Of a DNA stretch of 64,000 nt, positions 49,097 through 60,900 are shown in pieces. Numbering within the stretch: position 1 is the first letter of the stretch; every line of letters starts with the position of its first letter. Below the pieces are notes generated by a model. The model worked only from the letters and a program-made list of their open reading frames with translations. It did no database searches and was not told where the DNA came from. A program made the translations under genes and the position numbers. The stretch comes from Sipunculus nudus (Eukaryota; Annelida; Sipuncula; Golfingiida; Sipunculidae): assembly GCA_026874595.1 (NCBI GenBank), contig CM049315.1:10554664-10618663 (forward strand), written 5' to 3'.

Positions 49097-49141
49097 CTTC
49101 AAAGGACCTTCATCAAGGGTAGCTGGGGAATCCATCGATCG
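49097..49141 (-). CDS. Small 45-nt coding exon upstream of the 48.2-kb exon
   Basis: Minus strand: acceptor ACCCGTAG, then 15 codons (RSMDSPATLDEGPLK), then donor GAAG|GTAATT. Phase 0 at both ends, so it joins in frame to the exon at 48607, giving EGPLK|NDDPIED across the junction. The acidic, Pro-containing composition matches the next exon. The internal Met (codon 3) could be a start if the upstream AG is not used. The in-frame TAG just before position 49141 is part of the proposed acceptor. The exon is short, so support rests on splice signals and phase only. Confidence 0.45.
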
Positions 49142-49412
49142 CTACGGGTACACATCGGTAACAAGGACTATATATCCTTGAAGCAATGTTAGATCTTGTC
49201 GTTAACAAGACGTGCTGAGCAGGATGACCTGCATGGGGTCAGAGGTTAATGAACTCAGCTTAAAGGCATATTTAATAAGGTCTTATAATCGTGAGGACTG
49301 AAGTCAAAGGATACCAGACAGAAGCAGCAGGCGCTGATGACCTTTGACCTCCATGTGGTATTGTGGGATAGACTAAGCCGATTAACCCCCTAATCTGGTC
49401 CGGTCATTAAAA

Positions 49413-49840
49413 CCCCTTTCACACCGGGCCAACGTAGAGTTGCGTAGTGCAGCGTACCGTCTACGCAGAGCTTATGCTTCCCTACGCTGTGGCTACGTTG
49501 GCCTACGTGGCAATACGCCGAGGGACGCAAGGGGGTACGCGAGATGGACGCAAAAAAACTAAACCTGTTTATTTTTTTGCGTACTATCGGCGTAGATTAC
49601 AGGAAGCACAACGTTCGCAGTTTTAACGCAAGTCTACGCAACACTACGCTACTGTACGCTACTGAACGCCATGCCTAAGCAAGAGCACGCTACCCTTCGT
49701 CATTCAGACGTTACACGTTATCTTACGCCAGCCTATGCATAACCTACGCAGAGACTACGCCGATGCTGCGCGTAGCAACATTTTTCATGTACTCGGTACG
49801 CCGCAATACGCAACTCTACGTAATCCCGGTGTGAAAGGGG
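49413..49840. mobile_element. 428-bp MITE with CCCCTTTCACACCGGG termini
   Basis: CCCCTTTCACACCGGG (49413-49428) is perfectly inverted at 49825-49840. After three mismatched bases the inverted match resumes with ACGTAGAGTTGCGTA, giving about 34 bp of TIR. The interior repeats CTACGC/GCGTAG dozens of times in both orientations. It lies in the presumed intron just upstream of the 49097-49141 exon on the minus strand. No ORF of its own. Confidence 0.75.
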
Positions 49841-51466
49841 CTTCAGGAGTAAGGACAGCAATAAGGTTCTGCGACAAATCAATACAAATACAACATGTTT
49901 CTTTAGAATACCATCTAACATCGCTGCCTGGAACAGATTTGTTTTCACAAATAATAAGACTTTGCCGATACCCCGCATACAAACATGATAAATTACCCAT
50001 TACCTAAAATTGGCACGGAAAATGTCAGTATGGCGTGTTTAACTTCTGTGATAGCAAGAGTCAAGGAATGGCCCAAGGCTAAATGCACTTTTAAATTTAA
50101 TCTTTCGCCATTTGCTAAGATTCGATTAAACCTTATTTCACAAGTTCACAAAAGTAATTGCATTAAGAAAAAATCGAACTGAAGCTTAAAGTAGCAAACA
50201 TGATAGAAACAGAACCATAAGAGTATATATGGGAACAGCAAACAAATTAATGAAATTACATTCTCAATAAATCAGACGACGACATAGAGAGAAAGCTTTC
50301 AGTCACGACATCGGGAGCTCGTTTAATATTCAGCGCTCAGTTAAATAATCTTGTCTGGACTTTCACAATAGTTGCACGTTTTCCTTCCAACCAGATGTTG
50401 TCAATGTTGAGTTCATCGAGTGCTTTTGGATTGGACGCTCACAGCTCTGTTAAGCTTCGTCTTTTTTGTCAAGAATCGATCCTGCTTTTCCTTCTGGATT
50501 TCACGGTGTCCCCGACCTAACGCGGGTCACGTAAGCGCTGTGGGAGACGGTGACCTTGTGTATCGTGGGGCGTCATGCATTTTGAAGTCCTCATCAGGAA
50601 GTGGAGTGAACTGGAGGAGCTTTCTAGCGCGATCAGATTTGGCGTTTTTTCCCTGTCACGTGACAGCGATAGCATTACATATTGACATAACTCCACGTAC
50701 CGATGTCTGATTTTGATCCAAGTCACCATGCACTGTGTTTAATCAAACTGATGTAAATGGACGAGAGACATGCACAAACAGTTGAAAATAGTCCTTTACC
50801 CGCATAAACGAAAAACTATATAAAAATATCTCGCCAGAATAAGCACCTGTCTAAACGTTTTATCAAAATAAATAATGAACAAACAAACATATAAAGAAAT
50901 AATGACGGGGGCAATAAACGCCGATCGAACAAGGATTAAAATCACTTTAAGATTGGCGAGTTCTCATCTCAGCGGTGACAATAACAATTTATATGTATAC
51001 TGTATAATGACAAGTTAATGTATGCCCATGAGGAAATAACAAGACTCTTTCATGTAGCAGTATTTCTCGGCTGAACCAATGACATATTCCTTGTGACCAT
51101 AAGGAGACCAATGTACATTTGAAACAATGTACGTGATATATCACTAATTTCGAGTAACACAACTATCTTTATCTTTAATTTTGAGCCTTGAGGGCCGGGA
51201 ATGATTGTTTATCTTTATGATTTTTGGTAATAAATAACATGCGATATGTAGGAATTAACCCCCCTGAGGCAGGTGTCAAAACACTGAATTGTTAAAAGGT
51301 TAGTTATTACAAGATAAAGCAAGTTTCAAGAATTAGCAGCTATATACTTGCATTATCAACTTAATGTAATGATTTTTTCGGGGATGTTGTATCCAAAAGG
51401 CGCGCGGTGGGGGGGGGGGGGCATGTCAAGAACCAGAAGTGTGAGTAAGGTTGGTGGGTTAAATTC

Positions 51467-51468
<2 letters not shown>
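49841..51468. other. Presumed intron or upstream region of the minus-strand gene
   Basis: One weak exon candidate at 50555-50652 (minus; acceptor GTGACAG, donor ACAAG|GTCACC) reads KSDRARKLLQFTPLPDEDF and onward, protein-like in composition. It ends in phase 2, so it does not join directly to the phase-0 exon at 49141. The rest is featureless. Confidence 0.4.

Positions 51469-51528
<60 letters not shown>
51469..51528. repeat. (TA)n microsatellite, left of the 51.5-kb element
   Basis: About 30 TA units directly abutting the GGGCTTTCA inverted repeat. A G-run lies at 51409-51421. Confidence 0.96.
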
Positions 51529-51530
<2 letters not shown>

Positions 51531-51531
<1 letters not shown>

Positions 51532-51769
51532 GGCTTTCAGGAACGAGGGAGTATATGCGTATGTGACGCGCGCAAAACCTCACTCTGAACAAATAATTAT
51601 GAAATGACGCACTACCTGTTCATGCAATTATAGGAAAATAAATTTTTAAAATCCTACACAAACCTTCAACGTTTGAGAGATTACTTTCCATCGGGACGCG
51701 ACATATTGCAGCGTTGTGGACTAACATTTGGCCTGAGCATCCCGGACTCTTCCCTTTTTCCATTGAAAG

Positions 51770-51772
<3 letters not shown>
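51531..51772. mobile_element. Small inverted-repeat element inside a (TA)n tract
   Basis: GGGCTTTCA (51531-51539) and TGAAAGCCC (51764-51772) bound 242 bp. Outside both ends lie long (TA)n runs (51469-51528 and 51773-51826). The picture fits insertion of a short MITE into a (TA)n microsatellite. Confidence 0.45.

Positions 51773-51826
<54 letters not shown>
51773..51826. repeat. (TA)n microsatellite, right of the 51.5-kb element
   Basis: About 27 TA units directly after TGAAAGCCC. Confidence 0.96.
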
Positions 51827-51827
<1 letters not shown>

Positions 51828-52460
51828 TTATAAATACCACTTCTTTTATCACAGTTAAAAAAGTTGGTATTGAATATTTCTCTTTCTGAAACAAGCAAGT
51901 TGACCGCACTCATGCACTGGAGTTTCTTAACCATTTTTGACTCCCAGGACTCAGTTTATACATTCCAAGTATGCCATGAGGAGGAAATAGAAGACGTGAT
52001 GTGACCTGTTATATCACCGGACTTTGTACTTACATCAGTTAAGGACCGGGCGCCCTGACATACAGTAACCAAAGATCCGCTCTGTATTCACGTCCACACA
52101 GACAAAACCTCAGTGTCCTCTAAGGTAATAGCTAGCACGGCGGTACATTAGTGAAAACGTCAAGCAGCAAATTCTGTAACAATACTCTGTCTCCGGAGTA
52201 TTTATGTTGTGTATAGTCGTGCTCGTGCTCAGGGTCCTAATCAACTTTGACCATTAAGGTATAATGTCATCAATGCGCTGTGACGCTCCGATACATTAAG
52301 CTTTAACTTTCAGCTTGAATTCAGATAGAGCTGATGAAATTTGTAAAGAAAATGTACAGGCATTTTTTAACAAGCCAAAATCAGAGTGGAACGGGTGAAG
52401 TGAGGCATGGATTGAGTGGCAAGGGGAAATGGAGTGAGGTGTGTTGCATATTAGCATGGA

Positions 52461-53010
52461 TTTCTGCAGCCGAAATGTGAATGTAGGTTGCGCCTGTCAT
52501 TAAATCAAGAAAGCTGTCCAGGATGTATAAACCTGCAAAATATTAGGCAGATATGTCAAACCACTACAGAGATATGAATGATTTTAACCCAAGGCAGACA
52601 AACAGACGGAAGCTGTGCAAAAATGGTTGAAGGTGGCCCCACCAGTTTTGTTTATGATACAGAGCTATGTGAGATCTATACACATGCAAAATTTTGGCCA
52701 AATCGGTCAAACGGTTCCCGAGATATGAGCTTGGATGTCTGCAGCGTGAACGTGAATGTGGGTAGCGCCACCTGTCATAAAATCAAGAAAGCTATCAAGG
52801 ATTTATACGCATGCCGAATTTCAGGTGAAATAGTCAAACCACTGCAGAGATATGAGTGATTTTAACCCAAGGCAGATGAACAGATGGACACTGTGCAAAC
52901 ATGGTTGCAGGTGGCGCCACCAGTTTTCATGTATATTATTAAGCTATCCAAAGGCTACATTTGTACAATTTTTTTTCCTGATCGGTCAAACGGTTCCCGC
53001 GATATGTGGG
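52461..53010. repeat. Two tandem ~277-bp copies of a dispersed repeat
   Basis: Copy 1 starts at 52461 and copy 2 at about 52738. Shared landmarks are CTGTCAT-AAATCAAGAAAGC, GATTTTAACCCAAGGCAGA and GGTGGCNCCACCAGTTTT. Divergence is about 10-20% with small indels. No coding potential is convincing. Confidence 0.8.
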
Positions 53011-53037
53011 GTTTTCTGATGAAAACAGAGGCACAAA

Positions 53038-53355
53038 TGGACGCTGGGTAGAGAGGAAAGGTCAGAGGTCAATACAACAGTTCATATGTGACCCGAACAT
53101 AATCCCGGGTTTCGTAAAATTCCGCCCAGCGGTTACGGAGGAGTTCTCCGGACACCTACGCGGCGGCGGCGGCGTGTGAACACAGACGCACATATGGACG
53201 CAGAGTTCAGAGGAGAGTTCAGAGGTCAAAACAAAATCGGGGCACAGCAGTTGACATGTGAGCTGAACATAATCCCGGGTTTCGTAGATTTCCGCCCAGC
53301 AGTTACGGAGGAGTTATCCGGACACCAACGCGGTGGCGGCAGCGGCGGCGGTCGG
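53038..53355. repeat. Two ~170-bp direct copies ending in (CGG)n
   Basis: AATCCCGGGTTTCGTA occurs at 53101 and 53271. Each copy continues TCCGCCCAGC, GTTACGGAGGAGTT, CCGGACACC and ends in a GGCGGCGGC-rich run. It probably belongs to the same repeat family as the preceding pair. Confidence 0.75.
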
Positions 53356-53359
53356 CTGA

Positions 53360-56300
53360 AAACATAGTATCCACAAAACTGTGTTTTTGCGGATACAATG
53401 ATTTATTGAAAACTTTATTTCCTCTGAATAACACAGAGAGTAAGGATCAACATTATGTATAAAACATACATACAGTATGCATTGCTTCCATAAATTATAT
53501 ATGTTAATGTGAAAGATATCCAGTGATGCAGGAACCCCCAAAAATTATTAGTTCTCTTAAAGTAAGAATTAGTACAACAGTTTATTCCAGGCGTTTTGAG
53601 AGCGGACAGCGTCATGTTTTTTGTAGATAGGCTCTCAAAGTAAGGGTACCCAGTTTAATTAAAGACAAGATATGGTAAAATGACGGTTTGGGAGGTGTCC
53701 ATCGGTGCTACTCTTATGGGGGCCATCTCCAATATTGCGTCAAGTGCCCGGGCTCTGAGTATACCGTGGCTTGTTTTATTTTATTTATAACCCCTTTTTC
53801 AGTGTCTGTCGCTTAAGATGTGTTCAGTACAGCGCAGTGTATGTATATTAAAGGTTAGCTCAGTTTTATATTTTTCACTGCAGGTTAATATATTTGCCAC
53901 AGGTAAAAAAATGAGTTTTAGGATTTTGCTTGTAAGATCGATCAAAGGACCAGGCCTCCGGTGGTTGCTCCAGTGAGCTGCGCTACTGTCAGTTGGGCTT
54001 TTAGATCCTGTTCAAGACTGTATATACGCAAAAGTTCTGGCTTCTATTTAAATTGACACCCAGGAGGGACCCAAGTCAGCTTGTAAAACTATAACTGTTA
54101 CCTCAGAGATACGACTTTCCTTCACAAAATAAAATAACACAAATTTTTAGTTATACATGTACAAAACGACGGTTACAGATCAATGACACTATGTAATAAA
54201 AAAATATATAAATTACATTTTTTTATATTTAGCAGCTTTTGGAATCGATTTTGTTTAGAATCGTAAATAGATTTTATTTAGGAGATCTAATTTTATTTCT
54301 CATACATAAAAGCGTGCACGGTTTTAGAGAACGCGCATTTACTTGAACACAACAACTCTGTCATTGCTGACTGATATCCGGGGCCCATAAAAGGCCTCGA
54401 AAATGTGTCTTAAATGGACTGAAAAAAAAAATACAGTATAGATTTTGCATTTCACATTTGTTTAAAAACCAAATTTGCTTAACCAGAAGAAAAACTGGCA
54501 CTTCATATTGAAATGTGAAGTCACAAAAATGACCTCTCGCTTCATGTGAAAAGTTCCAGAAGAGTTCCTTCTCAAAAGAGGAATATTTTGACTGTGTAGG
54601 CAACATAATTGCATGATATATGATACGGTTTTATTGTTTTTATTGGTGTACTATATATGATGTCTAGTATGCTTTACATACCGGCAACACTGCCAAGTGA
54701 AGTATATTGCATGTGCTGTCAAAAGTTTGCCGGTACTGCTAACATGGTCATTTTGTTCTTTTTAATAATGACCTAATTAAACACTATGTGCTAATTAGTT
54801 CTTACTATGACGATTCACGATCTCGCACAAAATAGACCTAGGTTGATCAATGAAATTAATTAATGTGTAATGATTAACAGGTGCAGTGTATCTGTTTATC
54901 AATATCAGGGTATAACGTTTACTTGGTCTATTAGTTGTCGACAGAAAGTAAAAGCGCACGATTTTTCTTGGTCATACTTTGTGGAAGACAGGTTTATGTA
55001 TTTTTAATCTGAACTTTTATGGATATTCTTTTAATGATAGTTGAACCATAAATAATATATTTAGCCCGGGATGGCTCAGGTCAAGGTTGATTAAAGGGCC
55101 GCTAAGTAAGCTTGATTCTGAAATCGCCTGTCCAGTGGATTCCAGTTTGCAGTGCAGTATACATCCAGTGAGTCAATAAATGAAGGAACCCTGTTAAGTC
55201 GTCCGAATCCTCCTAGAAATTACGCAAACTCTTAAATCAACTATTTATCAATTAATTAACGTTTAAACCTAAAACAGAATGGTAATTACGACTGATTACT
55301 TTAAATTATTTAATAAAATGAATTACTTAATCAAAATGGTTTTTGTGCAGTCGCAAAATCAAATATGTAAATATGTATCTACCCTGCCATAAGCCCCTCA
55401 TCCCCTTATTTGAGAAAAAAATTATTTGAAGGTCACCATTTTTCAAACTCATTTGAGAACTTGGTTGAAACAATTTGTGAAAATTTGAGGAAATTTGAGG
55501 AAAAACTATACAGATATTCAAAAGTTATAAGATTAACATTTTTATTTCAGCTTGGAGCTTGGAGATGATGTCCATGGTCACTTGTCCGAGATATTGGTAG
55601 GAACAGTTCACAGATAAAATGTTTTGAACAAATATAGAGTGCTTCAAAATTATTGCGTTTACAAGAAATTCTAGATATGATGAGCTTTAGTTCGATTGAA
55701 TTGACCTTGAAGATCCGGTGAAAAGTTACCAGATTTTGAAAATATTCGAGAACTTGATTGAAACAACTTGTATATCAAATTTAAGGGGAGAAATATGCAA
55801 TGCTTCAAGTATTATGTTTTTTTTTCATTTTTATACAAGTTTATTTAACCTTACAATGGTACGGAAACGAATATAAAAAGTTAGACTGATCAAATGAATT
55901 AATTCGAAATAAGCGGCTCAAAATAGGATTTATGAATTATTTTCTACAAAGTATACATGCTGTGTTGTTTTGCAGCCAATGGTTATGGGTCCCTCTACCA
56001 TGTACGGGCAAGTGCTACGCGTACATCTTAGTTGTCCTGCATGAACTACAGGGGGCTGGGTTTGATCATGTTTCATTTCTGGCTAACTTATTGGATACCT
56101 TTGTCATCGGGTATCAGGTTCACGTTACACGGGTTGCTAGGGACATTTAATCCAGGTGGATGCCACTAAGACTACCCACGGATTCCAGTTAATTTAAGTT
56201 ATCCTACCTGCACCACTATGATGTATTAGTGATATTCGATGAAAATCCAGACAATAATCAGGATCAAAGAATCCATTAATTAACTTTGATGTCCATCATA

Positions 56301-57039
56301 ATTTGCTCGCGTGATCACAGATGGCGTTTTGAGTTTTCAATTTCATTCCACTATAATCTAAGCTGGAGGATATTCCGCGGAGATTTGTCCGTTGTTTGGT
56401 CAGGGCTCAACACGAGTTTGACGATCACGTGACCCGTCATGTTCCATGTACAAGTCGTTGTACGCCAGATGACGCCAGATGACGTAACGTCAGTTCACGA
56501 CATCAGCGTCAGAGGGAGTAAAGACTACATAAATATATGACATATATGACTTTTAATGTTATACTTTTTAAAGTTTCTTTGCTCGAGTTAAACCTCCAAA
56601 AATGTTTCCAACGGTAATACCGTGTTTTACATTTTACTCCACTTTCCACTTTCGGGAGGCTGGCTGATAATAGCGCTAAACTTGGTTAAAATGCTGTTCA
56701 TGGTAATGTATATTATCAATCAAAAATCCAATTACGCTAGCCAAAGATTGTATAATGGTACTCAAAAACATTAAAAGTCTCAAAGGACCAGTCTAAGATA
56801 TGTTCGTTCATGTATACAATGATACTCTTGATTTCAATATTGTGGTGTAGTCCTGCTGATAAAGCGGATTGTGACACTTAAATAAAAAATATAAGGAATG
56901 GACTGATGAATAAAACCAGTTCCTTGTCTTGATCATTCATTATTCTGCTTGTGTCGTATCTTCGACCTATGTGCCTGGACCTCCATATGACACACCATAC
57001 ACAGGTATCAAATCCTCTTTTATCTGACACGAGATTTAG
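53360..57039. other. Non-coding; short diverged direct repeat only
   Basis: A GAGAACTTGGTTGAAACAA phrase at 55455 recurs in diverged form at 55748 with flanking similarity over ~80 bp. No exon or RNA gene is supported. Confidence 0.5.
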
Positions 57040-57260
57040 ACTACACCTATAATACGCAGGCGAGATATTACCTCAATGGGAGATCGTGAGTTCGAGTCCC
57101 AGCCGAGGCAGTGAGATTTTTCACGGTCGGACCCCATCCAGGGTGAGCGCTCTGCCAGCTTAAGGGGAAGGCGGTGCCCAGCGGCCGTGTGAACGAGTGA
57201 GCCTTTTGGGGCCTCCTTGGTGGTATGACCTAGCAATGGGGACGATTACGCACCCAGGGC
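57040..57260 (+). repeat. tRNA-derived SINE-like segment
   Basis: A B-box-like GAGTTCGAGTCCC at 57088-57100 is followed by a GC-rich body (57101-57260, including GGGTGAGCGCTCTGCCAGC) unlike the local AT-rich DNA. The A box is not convincing and no poly-A tail is obvious. A dispersed SINE copy is the likeliest reading. Confidence 0.4.
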
Positions 57261-57592
57261 CCGCAGGTGCATCAATGAAAAAGAGGCATTTTCTTTGTAC
57301 CTGTGTTGTAAAGTTGTTCAAAATTGCCACGAAGGACATATAAATTGTTAAATTTAATCAAAAAAGGTAATGATTTACGTATACTTTATTTATCAATATA
57401 GTTTAACTTACAAATATATTTTTCTTAACTATACAACGTAATATATAATAATGATAAAGTATTCATATGTATTAAATGTTAATATTTTTTTACAGACATC
57501 TGTATCCCTCCCTATGTTCAAAAGGAAACTTTAAAACATCTCTCTTTTCACATGTATGAAATTAATGAATGCTGCACTAATGTATGACTTGT

Positions 57593-57930
57593 CCGCTATC
57601 GGCACCATATGTGTTATACATACATACACACGTTAATTTTGTAAACAATTTGTGATTAATTTTTTATGTAATAATTAAATGTAAAGAATAAAATAAAATA
57701 AAATAAAATAATTGATACAACAACGTGAAAATAAATAAATTTATATTGAATTAATTACTTCGAAATGAAATTTATGTATTCCGCTATCGGCGCAATATGT
57801 GTTATACATACATAACCGCATAGATACGTACATTTTATATACAAGGTGTGGTTAATTTTTTAAATGTTATATTTAAATAAAAAAATAATTAATATCACAA
57901 CATGAAAATAAATAAATCTATGTTGAAAAT
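57593..57930. repeat. Diverged 188-bp tandem duplication
   Basis: CCGCTATCGGC and ATATGTGTTATACATACATA recur at 57593 and 57781, and both copies end in AACATGAAAATAAATAAAT-like sequence. An (AAAAT)n run sits in copy 1 near 57686-57714. Confidence 0.75.
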
Positions 57931-60900
57931 ATGTGATAATTTTGATAGTAAGTGACCATTAGACATACCTGCGAGCCACAAGAGAAACTCGTCCGTAACG
58001 CTGACACAATGGGAGACTTCATTCTTACATTTCCTTGAAAGTTCTATCATCTCCAGCTCCGAATCAGATACACATTACAACTGTAACTCGGACAAGACGA
58101 AGAATCGCAGTGTGGACACTGTGTAAGTGGCTGACCCCAACGAGCGGAACGAATCTTTATCATCCCGAGTCAGAAAAGGCTGGATTACGAACGAACATAT
58201 TCCCAGTGTACCCACGTTCTTTTACGTCCTGTGGCTTCATACTCCCCTTTTTAAAGTTAATAATGACAATATATGTCAATCCTTTTGGCAAAGTATTATG
58301 CTGGTCTTATTGGTATGAGACATGAGCATATTATTTAAAGCAATTTGCTGCCGCAAACTTACTGTCTAGGTGCAAGTGTTTTTCTCCAGTATGTCAGTTA
58401 GCAAACGAGTGTATTCAACATAGATTTAATATTACGTTGAAAATGTTATCTGAATGTTCGCTTCAGGTCATTGTAAGCAGAATAAACACATATAATTTAA
58501 TTTGGGTTTTTGGTCACTTTATGATCCTCGGACATATCTGACCATAGGCCCAATGACATCGGCCTTTCGCATGCTCATTTCCGCTTCCGCATTACAACGG
58601 GCTACGCTATACATGGATGGAATGTCAAGCCACATTCAGCTCCATACATCTGTGTTATCATTGACGGTGGCACCACTGGGCTCTGTCACGCAACTCCTCT
58701 GTGGCCACGACTTTGAAATGCCCTGTTTTGGTCTTGAACTGTCGGTAACGAGTGTGTCCCATGGAGGGTTTTTCCTCATATTTTCAAAATAAATTTATAT
58801 TGGGCAAATTAACTGGTTTCCGCTAAAGGGTTATTGCAGCGCCATCTATCGGGAACTACAAGTATCCATTTGTTGAACTTACCGAGCCATTTGTCTTATT
58901 TAAAATAATACTAAAATGGTCTCAAAGGGCAAAATAATGAACGAGTTATATTCTAGTTATTAAAACGCAATGGGCTTTCACATGAAATCGATATGTCACA
59001 TGTATAATCATTTACAGCCAAGCAATGCCATAAAGATATCGGTTTAATAAAAATAATGCATGTGTCAACCTTTTAGCATAGAATTTATCTTATCAATATT
59101 TAAGTTAAATCGTAGTTGGTATTCTGCTTCGACTATTCCGTTAAAACCATGCAACTTTTCTGGTTTCCGGCTTATCTGCGTTTTCAGCTTCAAATTGCAT
59201 GTCATCGCCAGATAGCGATGACGTAACAATCTCCCATCAAGCTGCCTATTTTGTTTTATCTCGTCTGCGATATCTATATGTACCCTGCTGTGTTAACAAT
59301 TACGACAACCAGACTGTTTCTGGCAGCGGCTTGCTTGAATTTCCACTCTCAGTCGGGACACGTTAACCTGTGTATGTTATAATCACTGACTTTCTCGATT
59401 GAGACAAACTGTAGTCTGTTTTGGCGTCGCGTGACTGTCATGTGACTGGACAGGAATTGTTTCCGGTCGGTCACCTGGCACAGTGAAACAATTTCAGGGT
59501 AGACAGTCCAGACTTTTTCCTAGCAGTGATAACGATTATACAAACAAATTTCAGAGCTCCTTCTGTAGAACAATAGTAATTTTGTAGATTTTTTTTGTAA
59601 TTTCACCAAATTTAGATATTTTCTTGTATTTGCAATTTGGTTTTTCTGCTGAGCGTGTCATGCTCGAGAAATTTCTCTTTTACCAAGGAGTTTATATGAA
59701 GCTCATATAAACTTGCTTTTACTGAGTTCCACGCACTGTCCACTGATATGATGTGCGGCTTGAATCACAGGTTTTTTTTCAAATAAAAAATTGGTTCCTT
59801 GGTCTTTAACTGTGATAGAAATCCCCTCACGGTGCTCGAATTTGTCTTTAATAGCTGGTGAAACGCAACCGCCCATCTCACATGCTTGTCGCTTGATATG
59901 AAGACATATGTATAGTGTCATCCACCTCACATTCGTGGCTCAGATTATAGTATAGAGAACGTATGATCCTGGTGAGAAATATACGGAAATTAATCACTTC
60001 CCTTTATCAATCGTGAATGACCTCCTTATCGTAGTTACGAATGAAAGAATTCAAAACCAGTACATGTATTGCTCGGCTGCTGCTGATCAGGTGAACCCGA
60101 AACGGGAGCTCTGAAATAAATGGCTGTAAGGTTGTAGGTGAATTGATTAATCGCCAGCGAGGCTTAATGGAGGGATATAATGTCCCTGTGTCCCCTCCCA
60201 CCCCCCGTCTTCATCAAACGGATAGAAGCCATCAATACGACGTGCTAGTATCATATAGCTATTACAACCAATGTCCCGTTAGCAGAGTCCACAATGTTCG
60301 TGATGGGACAAACTCACCATCCGGTTACCGCCATAGACAACTAGCGTTCTGCATCTCGTTGTTATGGCAACGCAACCCAAACATGCTCATCCGGTTTTGA
60401 TTGAGGAACCGCCATGGCGGAGATGGACTAACAATGACATACGAGGTGTCTGCTATGTCACCGTGGAGTCATGTGTCTTTGGTCAACATTATTTATTTCA
60501 GGTAGCCATTGTTATAACAGGCATTCGAATCCAATCTCATTGGCACAGAGCCATCTTTAAGAAAATCCATCTGATTATACAGTGACATATAGATGCTTAG
60601 TTATACAAAAAAAAAATAAATAAATAAACCTCTCACGTTCTTAACACAAACCAGCTGTATAAGCAACCTAGCTGGGTCCCAATCTTTTCTGTGCATTAGT
60701 ATTTTCAGAGGAAGACTTGCTACTTTACCGGGCTCGAAATAACGCCTTTCCGCCTGTCTCAGACAGGCAAATATGTGCACTGAATGGCATTTTTCAAGTT
60801 GTACCAATCCGTTGGAAAGGTGAATACCTAGATTTTTTCCACATTAACACATTCCACACGCATGACACAAAAACTTTATAGATGGTGTTCCATCGACTCC

